NCBI GenBank assembly: GCA_015039465.1
Contig: MU130643.1
Span: 26,802 to 90,801, forward strand
Origin: Phlegmacium glaucopus
Lineage: Eukaryota; Basidiomycota; Agaricomycetes; Agaricales; Cortinariaceae
Direction: 5' to 3'
DNA length: 64,000 nucleotides
Made by a program: the position numbers and the translations under genes. Under the pieces are notes generated by a model, which was given only the letters and a program-made list of their open reading frames with translations, ran no database searches and had not been told where the DNA came from. This document shows, piece after piece, positions 36,307 to 47,635 of the stretch (positions are counted from its first letter, which is position 1; every line of letters begins with the position of its first letter).

Positions 36307-37987
36307 CTTTACTGTCCCCCACAAGATCTGATCAGAACTGGTCAGAACTGGTCAGAACTGGTCAGAATCTGACCACAATCTTACTTGGACAATAACTTTT
36401 AAGAAGATTCTACAAAGATTCCAAGTAGAAATTCTATTTTCTCAAATTTCTTGGATTCAAAAAAATTCAATATTATTTTTTCATTATTAATAATACTAAT
36501 TAATAGCCTAGTAAAATATCAAGATAAATACCCCAGTGAGAGGGGGGCTGCTGGTGTCATTTTCGTAGCCTATAGAATGTAAAAAGTAAAAAGCAAAAAA
36601 AAAACCAGTGGGGTTGTTGTCATTGCCATATTAAAATAAATGGAAACCCCATAAGGGGCTGTTGTCGTTGTAGCAAAAAATGAGGTAAGGGGGGGAGTGG
36701 GTGTCGTATGGGTGGTCGTTGTATGGGTGTGGGTGCCACTGGACGTGTGTGGGTGTCATTGTATGCATGTGGGTGTTGTCGTATGTATGTAGGTGCTGTC
36801 GTACGTGTATGCATGTCTTCATATACATGTGGGTGTAGCTGGACGTGTCTGGGGGTTATTGTACGTGGGTGGGTATCGTTGTACGTGTCTGTACGCATCC
36901 GGGTGTCTTCGTACACGTGTGGGCGTAGCTGGACGTGTCTGGTCGTCACTGGACGCGTCATACGTGGGTGGGGGTCGTTGTACACATCTGTAGGCGTCTG
37001 GATGTTGTCATACATGTGTGTGTAGCTGGACGTGTCTGGGGTGTTGTGTTACGTGTCGTTCGTCGTTCATTATCGTTGTTGTATGTTGTACATGACCTAA
37101 TATAATATTAATAGCAGATTAGAATAGATAAAAAAAAATACCCCCCTCTGGTGAGGGGGGTTTACCGTTGTTACGTGGCCATCACCGCCACCACTGTCGT
37201 CATTTCGTTGTAGTCGTTGTCGTTCCGTTGTAGGCGTTGTCATTCCGTTGTAGGTGTTGTACACCGTTGTTGCAGGTGTTGTAGGTTGTGTTGTACATGT
37301 TGTACCCGTTGTTTGTCGTATGGGTTGTTCGGTGTTCGTAATCGTTGTCGTACGTCGTACCTGGACTATCATAAGGCATCAGTAATGAATTAAGACTGAA
37401 ATTTTAAAAAAAACCCCCCCGAGGGGGGGTTACCGTTGTTACGTGGCAGTTGTTGTTGTTGTTGTGCTGCCGTCGTCGTCGTCATGCTGCTGTTGTTCTT
37501 CATTGTTATTCATTACTGTTGTGTTGTAGTGGGCATTAGTGTATAATAAAGGTCGATATAATAATTGACTTACCTTTTATGACCACAGACGATGCCCAGC
37601 ATTGTCTGTGGTCATCGTTACTGGCCGTGTGACGGTGTGAGAAACAGAGAACGAAATCAACAATGCGCACATCACATGTGATCATGTGATCACACCCCTT
37701 GCACTGAACAAAATACAGAATTTTGATGGCAGCAAGGCATTGCCATCAACTACTCATATATTTAATAATTTATTTTCTAAGAATTTCAATTCTGGTCAGA
37801 ACTTATCGGATTTCACTCGGAAAATTGAGTGGTCAGATTCTGAGCATCTGATCAGAATTGATGAATCTGATCAGAAAAATTTGTCCTATTACCTGCCAAT
37901 TTGGCTGGCAAGGTGATTGGTCAGAATCTGATCAGAATCTGACCAGTTCTGATCAGTTCTGATCAGATCTTGTGGGGGAGTGTAAAG
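36307..37987. mobile_element. Element A: non-autonomous TIR element, 1,681 bases
   Basis: Ends are inverted: CTTTACTGTCCCCCACAAG on the left and its near complement on the right, followed inward by many TCTGATCAGAACTGG words. Removal restores the transposase frame (Asn-Thr-Glu-Val-Thr-Asp). The interior has a 15-18 base minisatellite (GTGTGGGTGTCGTTGTA type, 36,700-37,050), three C-run/G-run hairpins (near 36,530, 37,140, 37,415) and a 17-base-arm hairpin at 37,579-37,615. No coding sequence. Same family as B and C. Confidence 0.85.
37579..37615. repeat. Long hairpin in element A
   Basis: Arms ATGACCACAGACGATGC and GCATTGTCTGTGGTCAT pair over 17 positions with one G-T pair around a 3-base loop. 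Confidence 0.8.
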
Positions 37988-38889
37988 ACCTCTGTATTGT
38001 TAAGGGCATCCGACAGGGGTGCTGCAACAGATGGCAAGTTGGCAGCCGCATTGTCGGCTATGTAAGACTGGAATCCGCATACACCAATCTCTTCGTTAAA
38101 AATGTCTGCCTCTGGATCATCTTGTTCATAATCATCATCCTCTTCCAACAGTCCCTCAGGAATGTCGTCAAAGGTGTTTCCTTCTTGATAAAGCCAGTCC
38201 ATATGCCGCATGAACATGTCGTCCTGTGCCGCATCGTCCACCATGTCTGGCTGTTGGTCCTGTCCTCCCCGCTCAGTCATCATTGGATCCCTGGTGAGTC
38301 CCATGTCAGTATTAGTCTCCTGATCCTTCAGAATCTGGAAGCCCTCCAATACCTCTTCTTGCCATTGCATATACTGGCAAGTTGCAGCTGAGTCATGGTG
38401 CCGCAGCTGAATATACATGCCAACCTGCCACAACTCGGCCGGTTGAAAATGAGTACTGGTCCAGAATTCAATGTGATGGAAAGGGTTATTCATATGTGTA
38501 TGCCGCATACATGATCGGCACAATGGTTGCGGCAGGAAACAGTCCTTGCATCTCCATCTACCGACTTGTTCAGCACACCTTCCGCAATGGGCATGAGCAA
38601 GGGCTTCCCTTGAAAGGAGTGCTTGAAGTAGGCTATCGACACGAGATGCAAATTCCTGCATGTAAAATATTTGTTGCTTCCTTTCCTTTGTTGGTCCTTG
38701 CATCTCAGTGGCGTCGGTGTGTGTGTCTCCTGCTGGATCGGCTATATCTCTGGCCTGTGCCGCATATGCCGCATCGGGCACTGTAGACCTGCCCGCATAA
38801 CTGCCCGCAGTTGGCTCAAGCGGTATAGGCTCATCCAGTCTCACCGGCACTATTACTTTATGTTCCACAGACCCTGTAGCTGTTGTTAC

Positions 38890-39481
38890 TAGTGTTTGGA
38901 AGTCCGGTCCAGTCCAGTTTTTTGGTATTTTTGGACAGGACCGGGACTGCAACCGGTCCACTAAGCTTCTAGAAGGTCAAAAGACCGGACTGGACCGATT
39001 GGGACCGGTCCACATCGGCTTTTTGCAGTTCTGGACCAGTCCTGGTCCAAGACTGTCCAGGACCGGATGTTTGACAAATACCGGTCATATTTTCATATAT
39101 AACATCAAACAAATATGTAGATGTGATCTATACCTCTAGAATAAGCCCAAGAACGCTAAATTCCGTTGGGAATTGACATTTTTATGATGATATTATTTGC
39201 TTCCTACTATTTTGTGTACATTTTTACTGTTTGATTTTTTTCTCAGTGAATATTTGACCAATAAATACGGTCTTTATGTCGTTCGAAAGGGAAAAATAAG
39301 GGCTACGAAACTACTGGTTCAGACCGGTCCTAGGACCGAAGACCGGTCTTTTGAGACCAGTCTTTTACCAGTCTTTAATTCTCAAAAACCAAAAAACCAG
39401 ACTGCTGGTCCGGTCTTTTGCAGTCTGGTCTTGTCTTTTTGCAGTCTTTTTCCAGTCCTGCAACTGGACTTCCAAACACTA
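38890..39481. mobile_element. hAT-type MITE, 592 bases, 8-base target duplication
   Basis: Begins TAGTGTTTGGAAGTCC and ends with the inverse GGACTTCCAAACACTA. GTTGTTAC flanks both sides (38,882-38,889 and 39,482-39,489), the 8-base duplication typical of hAT elements. The interior is full of short direct and inverted words such as GGACCGG and CCAGTC, and codes for nothing. It sits in exon 1 of the KDZ-1 transposase; excision leaves a continuous frame matching the KDZ-2 N terminus. Confidence 0.9.
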
Positions 39482-39594
39482 GTTGTTACCTCACCCCTTG
39501 TCACCATCACGGTATCAACAGCGTCATCTTCCCCTTCAATGAGTCGTTGCCACTTGTGTTTGCGCTTGACTTTCTGGACTTTGTTATGTTCCAT

Positions 39595-39875
39595 GCTTAC
39601 CCTACAGAGTATAGATTTTCTTGCAAAGAAAAGGGGGGATGAAAGTTATCATTTCACGATATCTGACTCGAGACGCCTCATGGTACACACGAGGTGAACA
39701 ACATGTCATTGTTCATTCTCACTAAGCTACTTTTGTTATCATGTCTTACCTCTGAACGAGATGGCCTCATGGTACACACAAGGTAAACCACTCATTGCGA
39801 TCATTCGTTCTCACTGAGTATTTTTGTTATCTTCATTGCAATCATTCATTCTCACTGAGTATTTTTGTTATCTTC
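39595..39875. promoter_or_regulatory. Divergent promoter region of KDZ-1
   Basis: 281 bases between the starts of the transposase (minus) and ORF2 (plus). Two copies of the near-palindromic word CCTCATGGTACACACGAGG lie at about 39,676-39,694 and 39,765-39,783 (second with one change). A single matching word lies in the corresponding gap of KDZ-2. A 40-base stretch ending GAGTATTTTTGTTATCTTCA is also repeated just before the ORF2 start. Confidence 0.6.
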
Positions 39876-40410
39876 ATGTCAGCAATTATGGCCGCGATCC
39901 CTCTGAAACCTAGACAACCACGGAAGGATGGTCGATATACACAGGTGGAAAAGGAAATAATTGGGAAATACAAAGAAGAGTATCGGCTGTTGACTACCAG
40001 AGAGCTACAAGGACAATTAATGCGAGAAAGGATCCTCCCTGCGATCTTTAACTACTGGAATGACCAGGGAAATGGCCCAATGAATGAAGAAGACTGGCGC
40101 TCATGCCAGCAGGTTGTTGCCTTAAGTCGTCTCAAAGGTTCATTGATATTCACAAATGTCTGATAGGCACTGGCTACATGGATTTGAAATAACTGGTGTC
40201 CGATGGCAACTACAATGGAACAGAAGGCCACCGTAATTCGGGTCAATGCGCTAGATGTTTTGTGGGATGAGCATCGAGATCTAGCGGAAAAAGAACTCAA
40301 GGGGATCCTGAACATGACCTCTGTGAACGGGGGACAGCAGAGAAGTTTTGAGCAGCGGACACATGCCTGCAAACATGTTCTGGACAGGATGAGTAGTCAG
40401 GAACGCAATA

Positions 40411-42531
40411 CTTTACTCTCCCCCCTTATTCCATATGGATTCCATGTGGAATGGAAATATTCCATGGATTCCACTCCATTCCATGTGGAGTCCATATGGA
40501 ATATGTTTGGCCTCATCATGGAATCCACATGGAATCCATGTGGAATCCATATGGAATGGATATATTCCATGGAATCTATGTGGAATCCACATGGAATGGA
40601 TATATTCCATGGAATCCATGTGGAATCCACATGGAATGGATATATTCCATGGAATCCATGTGGAATCCATATGGAATGGATGTATTCCATGGAATCCATG
40701 TGGAATCCACATGGAATCAATTATTCCAGTCTGCAGTACCTTACTGTCCCCCACAAGATCTGATCAGAACTGATCAGAACTGGTCAGATTCTGATCAGTT
40801 CTGATCAGAAATAGGTCATAACTTGGATAGTTTATTATATTTAATTCTGATTAAATTTTTCTTGGATACAGATTAAGTTCAAAATTATTTATTTCAACTA
40901 ACATTATTTATTTCATTAACATTAATAGCCTACTAAAATACTAAAATCAAGTAAATACCCTCCCCAGTGAGGGAGGGTTACTGGTGTTATTGTCATAACC
41001 TATTAAAATAAATCAAACACAAAAGGGATGGGGGATCAGTTCATATCTTCATCATTGTAGCCGTGTACTCACCATGGCAGGCATATGTGTCGCCATACAC
41101 CTGTACTCGTCATCCTATGCCTGTACTCGCCGTTGTGCACATCTACGTGTTGTTGTGCATATCTACGTGTCGTTGTACGTGTCTACTTGTCGTTGTACGC
41201 GTCTACTTGTCGTCCTATGTGTCTACTTGTCGTCCTACACGTGGGCTTTGTCGTTGTACGCGTGTATGCGTTGTTGTACACGTGTATGGGTCGTTGTACA
41301 CGTGTATGGGCTGTGGTACGCGTGTAGGGGTCGTGGTACGCGTATAGGGGTCGTGGTACGTGTGTAGGGGTCGTCGTAGGTGCGTACGTGTCGTGGTACG
41401 CGTGTATGTATTGTCGTACAGGTGGATGGGTTCCTGGTCCGGGTGTACTGGTTGTGGTACCGGTCGTGTACCGGTCGTGGTACCGGTCATGTACAGGTCG
41501 TGGTATGGGTCGTGTACGGGTTGTGGTATATGTGTATGGGTTGTTGTACGTATGTACGGGTTGTGGTACGTATGTACGGGTCGTAGTATGTATGTATGGG
41601 TCGTGGTGTAGGTGTACCGGTTGTGTGTGGTGGTTGTACGCGTGTATGTGTCATTTGTCGTCGTCGTACGTCGTGCATGGCCTGTTGTAGGATATTAGCA
41701 GTGAATTACAACAAAAAGAAATAAAAAATCCCCCCCAGTGAGGGGGGGTTACCATTCCCTCATTACGTGGCAGTCGTTGTTGTTGTTCATTGTATGGATT
41801 GTTTGTTGTTTGTTGTCGTCGTCGTCAACAACAACAACAACATACATCCTATTACAATCTGTTATTAGTGCAGTAGAATAGAATATAAAAAATACCCCCC
41901 GGGGGGTTACCTTTGCTAGTTGTGGTCTTTGTTATGTTACGGCGGCTGTCGAAACGGGCGTTGAGTGGTGTGGTGGTGCTGGTGTGAGAAACAAAAAAGA
42001 ACTCAACAAACGGTGATGACCACATCACATGTGGTCACGTGATCGCACCCCGCAGACTGAACAAAATACATGATCCTGATAGCAACACCATATTGTAATC
42101 CAATGCTTGTATATTATAAAATTTATTTTCCTAAAATTTCAATTCTGATCAGAACTCATCGGATTTCACTTGGAAAAATGAGTGGTCAGAATTCTGAGCA
42201 TCTGATCAGATCTTATGGGGGACAGTAAAGATCTTGAAATAGTGGAATCCATATGGAATATACATGGAATCTGTGGATTTATTCCACCTGGAATCCATGT
42301 GGAATCCATGTGGACATTCCATCATTCCATATGGAATTTGGCTGTTCCCTTGTCATTCCACATGGAATCCATACAGATTCCATATGGAATGAAGAGCCTA
42401 AAATGGGTGGGATCTGAGCCAAAACATATTCCATATGGAATGATGGAATCCATGTGGAATCCATGTGGAATTGGGTGGATTCCAGGTGGATTCCAGGTGG
42501 ATTCCATGTGGAATAAGGGGGGAGAGTAAAG
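40411..42531. mobile_element. Element D: TIR element with TGGAATCCA subterminal repeats (contains B)
   Basis: Ends CTTTACTCTCCCCCCTTATT and its inverse. Within 300 bases of each end are dozens of palindrome-rich words of the type ATTCCATGTGGAATCC. Flanks CAATA and ACCTCC rejoin the ORF2 frame (Arg-Asn-Asn-Leu-Gln). Without B it would be about 630 bases and non-coding; open frames through the repeats (rich in His/Gly/Ile/Pro/Trp) are artefacts of the repeat. Confidence 0.85.
40739..42230. mobile_element. Element B: A-family TIR element nested in D, 1,492 bases
   Basis: Starts CCTTACTGTCCCCCACAAG, ends with the inverse GGGGGACAGTAAAG, with TGATCAGA words inside both ends. The interior matches element A: minisatellite of GTACGTGTCTACTTGTCGTT type (41,060-41,680), hairpins CCCTCCCCAGTGAGGGAGGG near 40,960 and others at 41,733 and 41,893, and a conserved block GAACAAAATACA near 42,062. 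Confidence 0.85.
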
Positions 42532-43861
42532 ACCTCCAGGAACGTGCGGTGTTTGATGCAAAGGTAAAGGCAAGGAAAAGGGAGGGAAATCCTCTGGATC
42601 ACCAGCGGGCGTGAGTTGATTTCTAATTTGCTGTCTGGACACGCTACTAATATTATCAAAAGCCGGGCAGAGAAATATGGCGATGAAATGGTCCACAAAT
42701 GGGCAGATGAATGGTGGTTGGATAAGGGGATGATAACTGTTGTTTTTACAGTTCATACCGATACTCAAGGCTGCACAGTTGTTGATTGGTGAGTGCTTAT
42801 GCTGTGAATAGATTATTGATATTGAGAGTCCATATGGCCTACAGTCACGAAAGCATTGCCAAACGCATGGGGTTTAAGGGCCAATCATTTAAAAACAGAT
42901 ATCATGATAATGTGATTGCAATGAACAGGCTACTTCTGGATTTTGTCAAATCAATAAAAAGTAAAGACGGGCAGTTGGCAGGCAGGCTCAACACGGGCAT
43001 ACAGCAAGTCGGCACACAGCAAGTCGGCACACAGCAAGTCGGATCCGGTCCCACTCAGCCACTGGATATACTCACCACGACGAACGGCTTTCCAATGGTA
43101 CCACCAGATGTACAAGGAGAGCTAATGAAGAAACAGTGGGAAAATTTGTTATGGTCATATCTAAGTGCTCACTACTGTAAGTTAATGTCAGTTGCGCATT
43201 AAGACCTTGATAACAGTGGATGGCTACAGACCTTGCAAGTGGCCACCTTGTACGGCAGGTGCCGTTTGAACAGGTAGAAAAAGACACTGCCCACTTTGTG
43301 CGCCGTCCATACAGGCCTGAGAGCCTCATTATAAAAGATCCAAGAAATATGCACAAGGAAGACATTGTGTGGCTGATGCGGCATATTTATCAGCGGCAGG
43401 AGACTGAAGGTGTAGAACAGGCTTTTCGATTTAGATTATTCATTGGACGTGATAAACAGCCTTTTGATGCAGTATACCCAGAGCAAGCAGATGGAAGCAT
43501 CCAACGAAGACAAGCGAGAGTGAGCAAGCGAAGTAAAAAAGGGAAAGAGATTGCAAGACCCACTGCACAAGATGATCCCAGTTGGATTCCTCTACCCGAT
43601 CCGGCACCGGCACCGGCACATTCTACAACCATCAGTACTCTTCCCACACCCACACCCACACCCACACCCACACCCGTACCTCCACCCACAGATTGTAGGC
43701 AGATGAGCAGTCCTGCACCTGCAGACGCTGCTATCCCCAGGACTCCTGATCGAATGAGGCCCACACCTGAACCGGCAGACTCTAGGAAGATCACATCTGA
43801 TCTAGCCGCACCTGATCTAGCTGCAGCCTCAGTGATTTGGCAGAATATACAACCCGTAGCG

Positions 43862-44099
43862 NNNNNNNNNNNNNNNNNNNNNNNNNNNNNNNNNNNNNNN
43901 NNNNNNNNNNNNNNNNNNNNNNNNNNNNNNNNNNNNNNNNNNNNNNNNNNNNNNNNNNNNNNNNNNNNNNNNNNNNNNNNNNNNNNNNNNNNNNNNNNNN
44001 NNNNNNNNNNNNNNNNNNNNNNNNNNNNNNNNNNNNNNNNNNNNNNNNNNNNNNNNNNNNNNNNNNNNNNNNNNNNNNNNNNNNNNNNNNNNNNNNNNN
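43862..44099. other. Assembly gap (238 N)
   Basis: Run of N next to GC-rich 15-base repeats on the right and a Pro/Thr-rich coding tail on the left. Length may be arbitrary. Confidence 0.95.
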
Positions 44100-44866
44100 A
44101 CAAAGGTGGTCACGGCGACAGGGTCGGCGACGAAACTCGGGACGGCCAAGTAGTCTACGGCCCAGTAGCCTACGGCGGAGGAGTCAACGGTGGAGGAGTC
44201 AACGGCGGAGGAGTCAACGGCGGGGGAGTGGACGGCGGGGGAGTGAACGGTGGGGGTGTGAACGACGGGGGAGTGAACGGTGGGACCAAGGACGGCGAGG
44301 AAGCTGACGGCGAAACCAGAGACGGCGACTTGGTGGAAGACGACTGTAAGGACTGGGACACTGTGGACGGCAAGGGAGGGGACGACTGGGAGGACGACAC
44401 CTCGGACTGTGGCAACGGTACGGGGTTGGGGGATAACAGTTGGAAGTCGGAGGTTGCGGAGTCTGTAGTGTCCTCCGTGACCTCAGGCCGGGAGCGTGGG
44501 AACAAAGAGACCGCCACAGGTAAGGAGACGGAGTCCGTGGGCGAGGACCAAGGAGGTTTAGTGAACTTGGTGGTGCTGTGGGAGAATGAACGAGGGTAAG
44601 TGTCTCACGGAGAGGCTAAGGTTAGAGAGGTAGACCTAACCTGGTAAGACCGTGGTTCTCTTTTCGACTCCTACTCCCACTCCTTGCCCGACCCTTTGCA
44701 ACGTTCACTTGTCGGCCGCTAAGAAAAGAAGTACGTTGTATGGTATGTATGGATATATATAAATCAGTAGTATGTATGAATATAAAACGACGGGAGAGTT
44801 GTCCTCCCGCTTATAGAAAACGTGAAAAGGCGGGGAGGACACATTGTTGTCCTCCCCGCCGTTACA
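44100..44866 (-). mobile_element. Possible LTR-element fragment beside the gap
   Basis: In minus orientation the segment starts TGTAACGGCGGGGAGGAC at 44,866, has TATATATA near 44,765 and then a Ser/Pro-rich open frame (44,517 down to 44,100) built from TPPPLTPPP-like repeats coded by a 15-base minisatellite (44,170-44,285). LTR start, promoter-like box and downstream low-complexity frame suggest a retroelement, but no Gag or pol domain is seen. It could instead belong to KDZ-1 ORF2. Confidence 0.35.
44829..44860. repeat. GC-rich hairpin
   Basis: Arms GGCGGGGAGGACA and TGTCCTCCCCGCC with a 6-base loop. A related CGGGAG...CTCCCG pair lies 25 bases to the left. Could be a transcript-end structure of the presumed LTR. 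Confidence 0.6.
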
Positions 44867-45011
44867 AAATATGGTAGTCGGGATGAACCCGGTTTTTAAT
44901 TATATAAGGAAGTGTAACAAGGATGACTTATTCCGTTCCAACTACCGTTCATTACAAAATAAAGGATGATCGGTACAGACCCACCCGGGAACGGACACGA
45001 CGAGCTCAGGC

Positions 45012-45901
45012 TCAACGTGCAGTGCTGGGTATTGCCTCTTGAACTGCCCTAGGGGCAGGTGCAGGTTGGCCAGCCACTACCATTGGATGGTCTTCATCAC
45101 TGTCCACAGTGGATGTCTCAGCCTCCTTCTCCTTGACTGCACGTACTCGTTCAAGTACTTCCTCCAGAGTTGACTCCATCGCATCGAGCTGGTTTTCAAC
45201 AGAGGTAATGTGGACCATTAGCCGCTGATAAATTGCATCGTTGCGGTCCAGTAGCCGCTGATGGATCTCAACATTGCGGTCCATCTTGGCAGTGAGAGCA
45301 TCAACATGATCCTGCAGACAACGAAAGGCTGCATCTTGAAAGTGTGGCATAGTTGTAAAAAGAAAGAAGTAATAACTTATAAGGAATTGAGCTTACCTTG
45401 ATTTCGAGCCGCGGCTGCCGCACTAGTATTGGGCCGGCTTTTCTGACGAGTCTGCCGCTTTGACTTACCAGCCGGCTCTGAGTCGCTGACATCTACCCAG
45501 CGGGTAGTCGGCTTGGAGGGCTGCGGCTCCAGGCCATCATTGTCGTCTGCATCATCCACAACCCACTTGCTTTTTGGCTTGGCCTTCTTTTTACCCTTGC
45601 CCTTTTGTGCCTTGCCAGCCCCTTCACTGTCCGACCTGGTCCTAAATTCTCCAAACTTCAAGTACTCACATTTGTACTTGCTTTTGACACAGGGGAAACA
45701 TGCCCCGTTACCCACCTCTTTCAGACACCAGCGCTCTGCCTTCACACATCTTGTACAGGCAGGCTCATGGAATCCGCCTGCTCGCTTTGGAATCCTCCTT
45801 TTGTAGCCCGAATTGGATCGTGCTGGTTGCCGATCCTCGGCCTCAGAAAATGACGCAGAAGACTGATGTTCATAATCTTCATCACCCTCATCCTCAATCA
45901 T
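45012..45901 (-). pseudogene. KDZ-1 Zn2Cys6/coiled-coil protein, C-terminal part
   Basis: From 45,901 the frame reads an acidic start, then EPACTRCVKAERWCLKEV and ACFPCVKSKYKCEY, whose spacing C-x2-C-x6-C-x8-C-x2-C-x6-C is exactly that of fungal Gal4-type Zn2Cys6 clusters. A Lys-rich segment follows, an intron (about 45,396-45,341) and a coiled-coil exon (LTAKMDRNVEIHQRLLDRND) to the stop at 45,012. The N-terminal part lies at 63,732-64,000, separated by KDZ-2. Joined across one copy of GATCACAC the frame continues, with TGA in the duplicated word. Zn2Cys6 proteins bind DNA as dimers, so an element-encoded regulator is likely. Confidence 0.75.
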
Positions 45902-45916
45902 CTGGAACGATCACAC

Positions 45917-46260
45917 CACATAGGGACACTACAGTGTACCGAATGGTACAATTCAAGGAATGGTTACAGTGTGCCGAATCATACGGATTCACGGGGCCCC
46001 ATGAATCCGGGAATACAGTGTGCCATTTTGGGAACTCCACACTGTGCCGTATCGTACGGATTCAAGGAATACGTACGGCTCCTTCAGGTGCCGGGTAGGG
46101 GCTAGGCATGACTGGGTATGAACCGGCATAGTAGGAGTATAGTATTAGTTACTCAGTCTAGCGGGCCCAGGTTGCTGGTGACACTGCAATGAATGTATGC
46201 TGGTAGAGAAGAGAGGAATGCGAATTATTCATCCTCACTTGGTAGTTGACAAGGCACTGA
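45917..46260 (+). repeat. KDZ-2 left terminal inverted repeat
   Basis: Matches, inverted, 63,436-63,723 and 61,500-61,563 (one arm split by element C). Contains internal near-palindromes around CACTGTGCCGTATCGTACGG. Confidence 0.85.
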
Positions 46261-47600
46261 AACTAACCGGCATTGTGGGTGTCACCCGGCAATGGGGCAT
46301 GACTCGGCATTATAGGTGGGACCCGGCATCATACATGACCCGGATTCTAGGAATGACCCAGGAGTGAGAACTGTCCAAGGGCTGTCCCCGGGAAAATGGG
46401 CAGGCCCCAGCCATAGGGCCTGTCAGGCAGCTGGAGTATGGAGAGGGCCCGGCAGTTTTGGCAGGCCCTGGTACTAGTCCCAGTGCCCGGCGTGAGGACC
46501 GGCAATAAGTGTAGACGCGGGATATTGCCAGGCCTCGGCACAATGGGGAGGCCCTGGTAGTATGGATGTTTTTAGGGCAACGGCAAGGCGAGATACTAAC
46601 AGAATGGGGAAGAGAGTTATAAAGATGGGGAAATGCAACCTTGTCCTCGGGCCTGGGGGAGGCACGGGTATGTGGCCAGTGATCGGCATTGTGTGGAGGA
46701 CCCAGCAACATGGGCAGGACCCGGCATTAGGGGGAGGACCCGGCAATAGGGAAGGACCTGGCATTAGGGAGGACCCGGCATTAGGGAGGACCCGGCACAA
46801 TGGGGAGGCGCAGGGGTGGTAGGGGTAATGGTAAGGTGAGATACAAACAGAACGGTGAAGACAGTTGTAAAGATGGGGAAATGCAACCTTGTCCTCGGGC
46901 CTGGGGGAGGGCCCGTGATGTGGCCCGTGATCGGCATTGTGTGGAGGCCCCGGCAACATGGGCAGCACCCGGCATTAGGGGGAGGGACCCAGCCGGCACG
47001 ATGGGGAGGCCCCGGGGTGGTAGGGGTAATGGTAAGGTGAGATATGAACAGAATGGGGAAGAGAGTTGTAAAGATGGGGAAATGCAACCTTGGATTGGCA
47101 TTGTGTGTAGGCCACGGCATCATTGGCAGGCCCGGCACGATGGGGAGGCCCCGGGGTGGTAGGAGTAGTGGTAAGGTGAGATACGAACAGAATGGGGAAG
47201 AGAGTTGTAAAGATGGGAAAATGCAACTTTCTCCTCAGGCCTGGGGCAGGGCCGGGGATGTGGCCTGTGATCGGCATTGTGTGAAGGCCCCGGCATCATG
47301 GGCAGGTCCTGGCATTAGGGGGAGGCCCCGGCAAGATGGGGAGGCCCCGAAGCTGTTGGCGTAATGGTAAGGTGAGATATGAATGATACGAACACAGGGT
47401 AGACGAGGGTTGCAAAGATGGGGACATGCAACCTTGTCCTCCAGCCTAATGGCTAGGCCCCGGCAGTAGGGGCAGGGCCGGGGATGTGGCCACTGACCGG
47501 CATTGTGTGTAGGCCCCGGCATTATGGGCAGCTCAAAGCATTATGGGCAGGCCCCGGCATGTTAGTACGTGGTTTAATTAGGCAATATTGTATCCAAGGT
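46261..47600. repeat. KDZ-2 left subterminal tandem repeats
   Basis: Four to five units of roughly 130-240 bases, each with AACAGAATGGGGAAGAGAG, AAGATGGGGAAATGCAACCT and GTGATCGGCATTGTGTG, joined by short copies of GGACCCGGCATTAGGG. Open frames across it are repeat artefacts. Confidence 0.85.
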
Positions 47601-47635
47601 CTCAGTACAATGTCATTTTCGATTCTATTATATGA

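Larger units (their letters stand above)
33631..39594 (-). pseudogene. KDZ-1 transposase with CxC2 cysteine cluster
   Basis: The start at 39,594 (MEHNKVQKVKRKHKW) resembles the N terminus of the KDZ-2 copy; the MITE at 38,890-39,481 splits this exon. The CxC2 cluster lies near 38,570-38,470 (CGRC, CKDC, CRSC, then MNNPFHHIEFW), followed by a very acidic stretch. After element A, the core continues: VPTSFKRVRTLF, CPQPGINL, FVADGNFKADH near 35,815, IACARHGCFAP near 35,540, MLMYDIACQYF near 35,400, IGLFHVHAHKEACFFQY near 35,290, then helical regions and a C terminus VHWLRARAQ to 33,631. TGA at 35,835-35,837 and 34,105-34,107 stand where CGA is expected. KDZ transposases are proposed DDE-type nucleases; this copy is dead. 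Confidence 0.85.
39876..43861 (+). pseudogene. KDZ-1 ORF2: divergent accessory protein
   Basis: Start MSAIMAAIPLKPRQPRKDGR, exon 1 ending near 40,113 with ILPAIFNYWNDQG, which matches IFPALFNYWGTIG of KDZ-2 ORF2. Exon 2 (from 40,167) holds a TGA at 40,185-40,187, then is split by element D after QERN and resumes at 42,532 with LQERAVFDAKVKARK to about 42,608. Further exons near 42,662-42,790 (RAEKYGDEMVHKWADEWW), 42,830-43,182 (ESIAKRMGFKGQSFKNRYHD) and 43,218 onward (HKEDIVWLMRHIYQRQE, then a Pro/Thr-rich tail) run into the N gap. Conserved only with its KDZ-2 counterpart as far as I can tell; function unknown, possibly DNA-binding or a transposase partner. Confidence 0.7.

Noticed and set aside
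36307..37987. Element A as a spliced intron (introner), since GAG|GT...AG flanks can be drawn on the minus strand
   Set aside because: Splicing at those bases breaks the transposase frame, and element D in the opposite relation to its gene has no GT donor.
40435..40804. Overlapping open frames rich in Met, Trp, His, Gly, Ile and Pro on both strands
   Set aside because: They are six-frame readings of the palindromic TGGAATCCA repeats of element D.
41063..41690. Several long Val/Cys/Tyr-rich frames on plus and Thr/Arg-rich frames on minus
   Set aside because: Artefacts of a GTACGTGT-type minisatellite in element B; the same applies to 36,620-37,025 in A and 62,119-62,932 in C.
46310..47522. 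Pro/Gly/His-rich frames on both strands
   Set aside because: Translations of the KDZ-2 subterminal tandem repeats; no start, intron or domain support.
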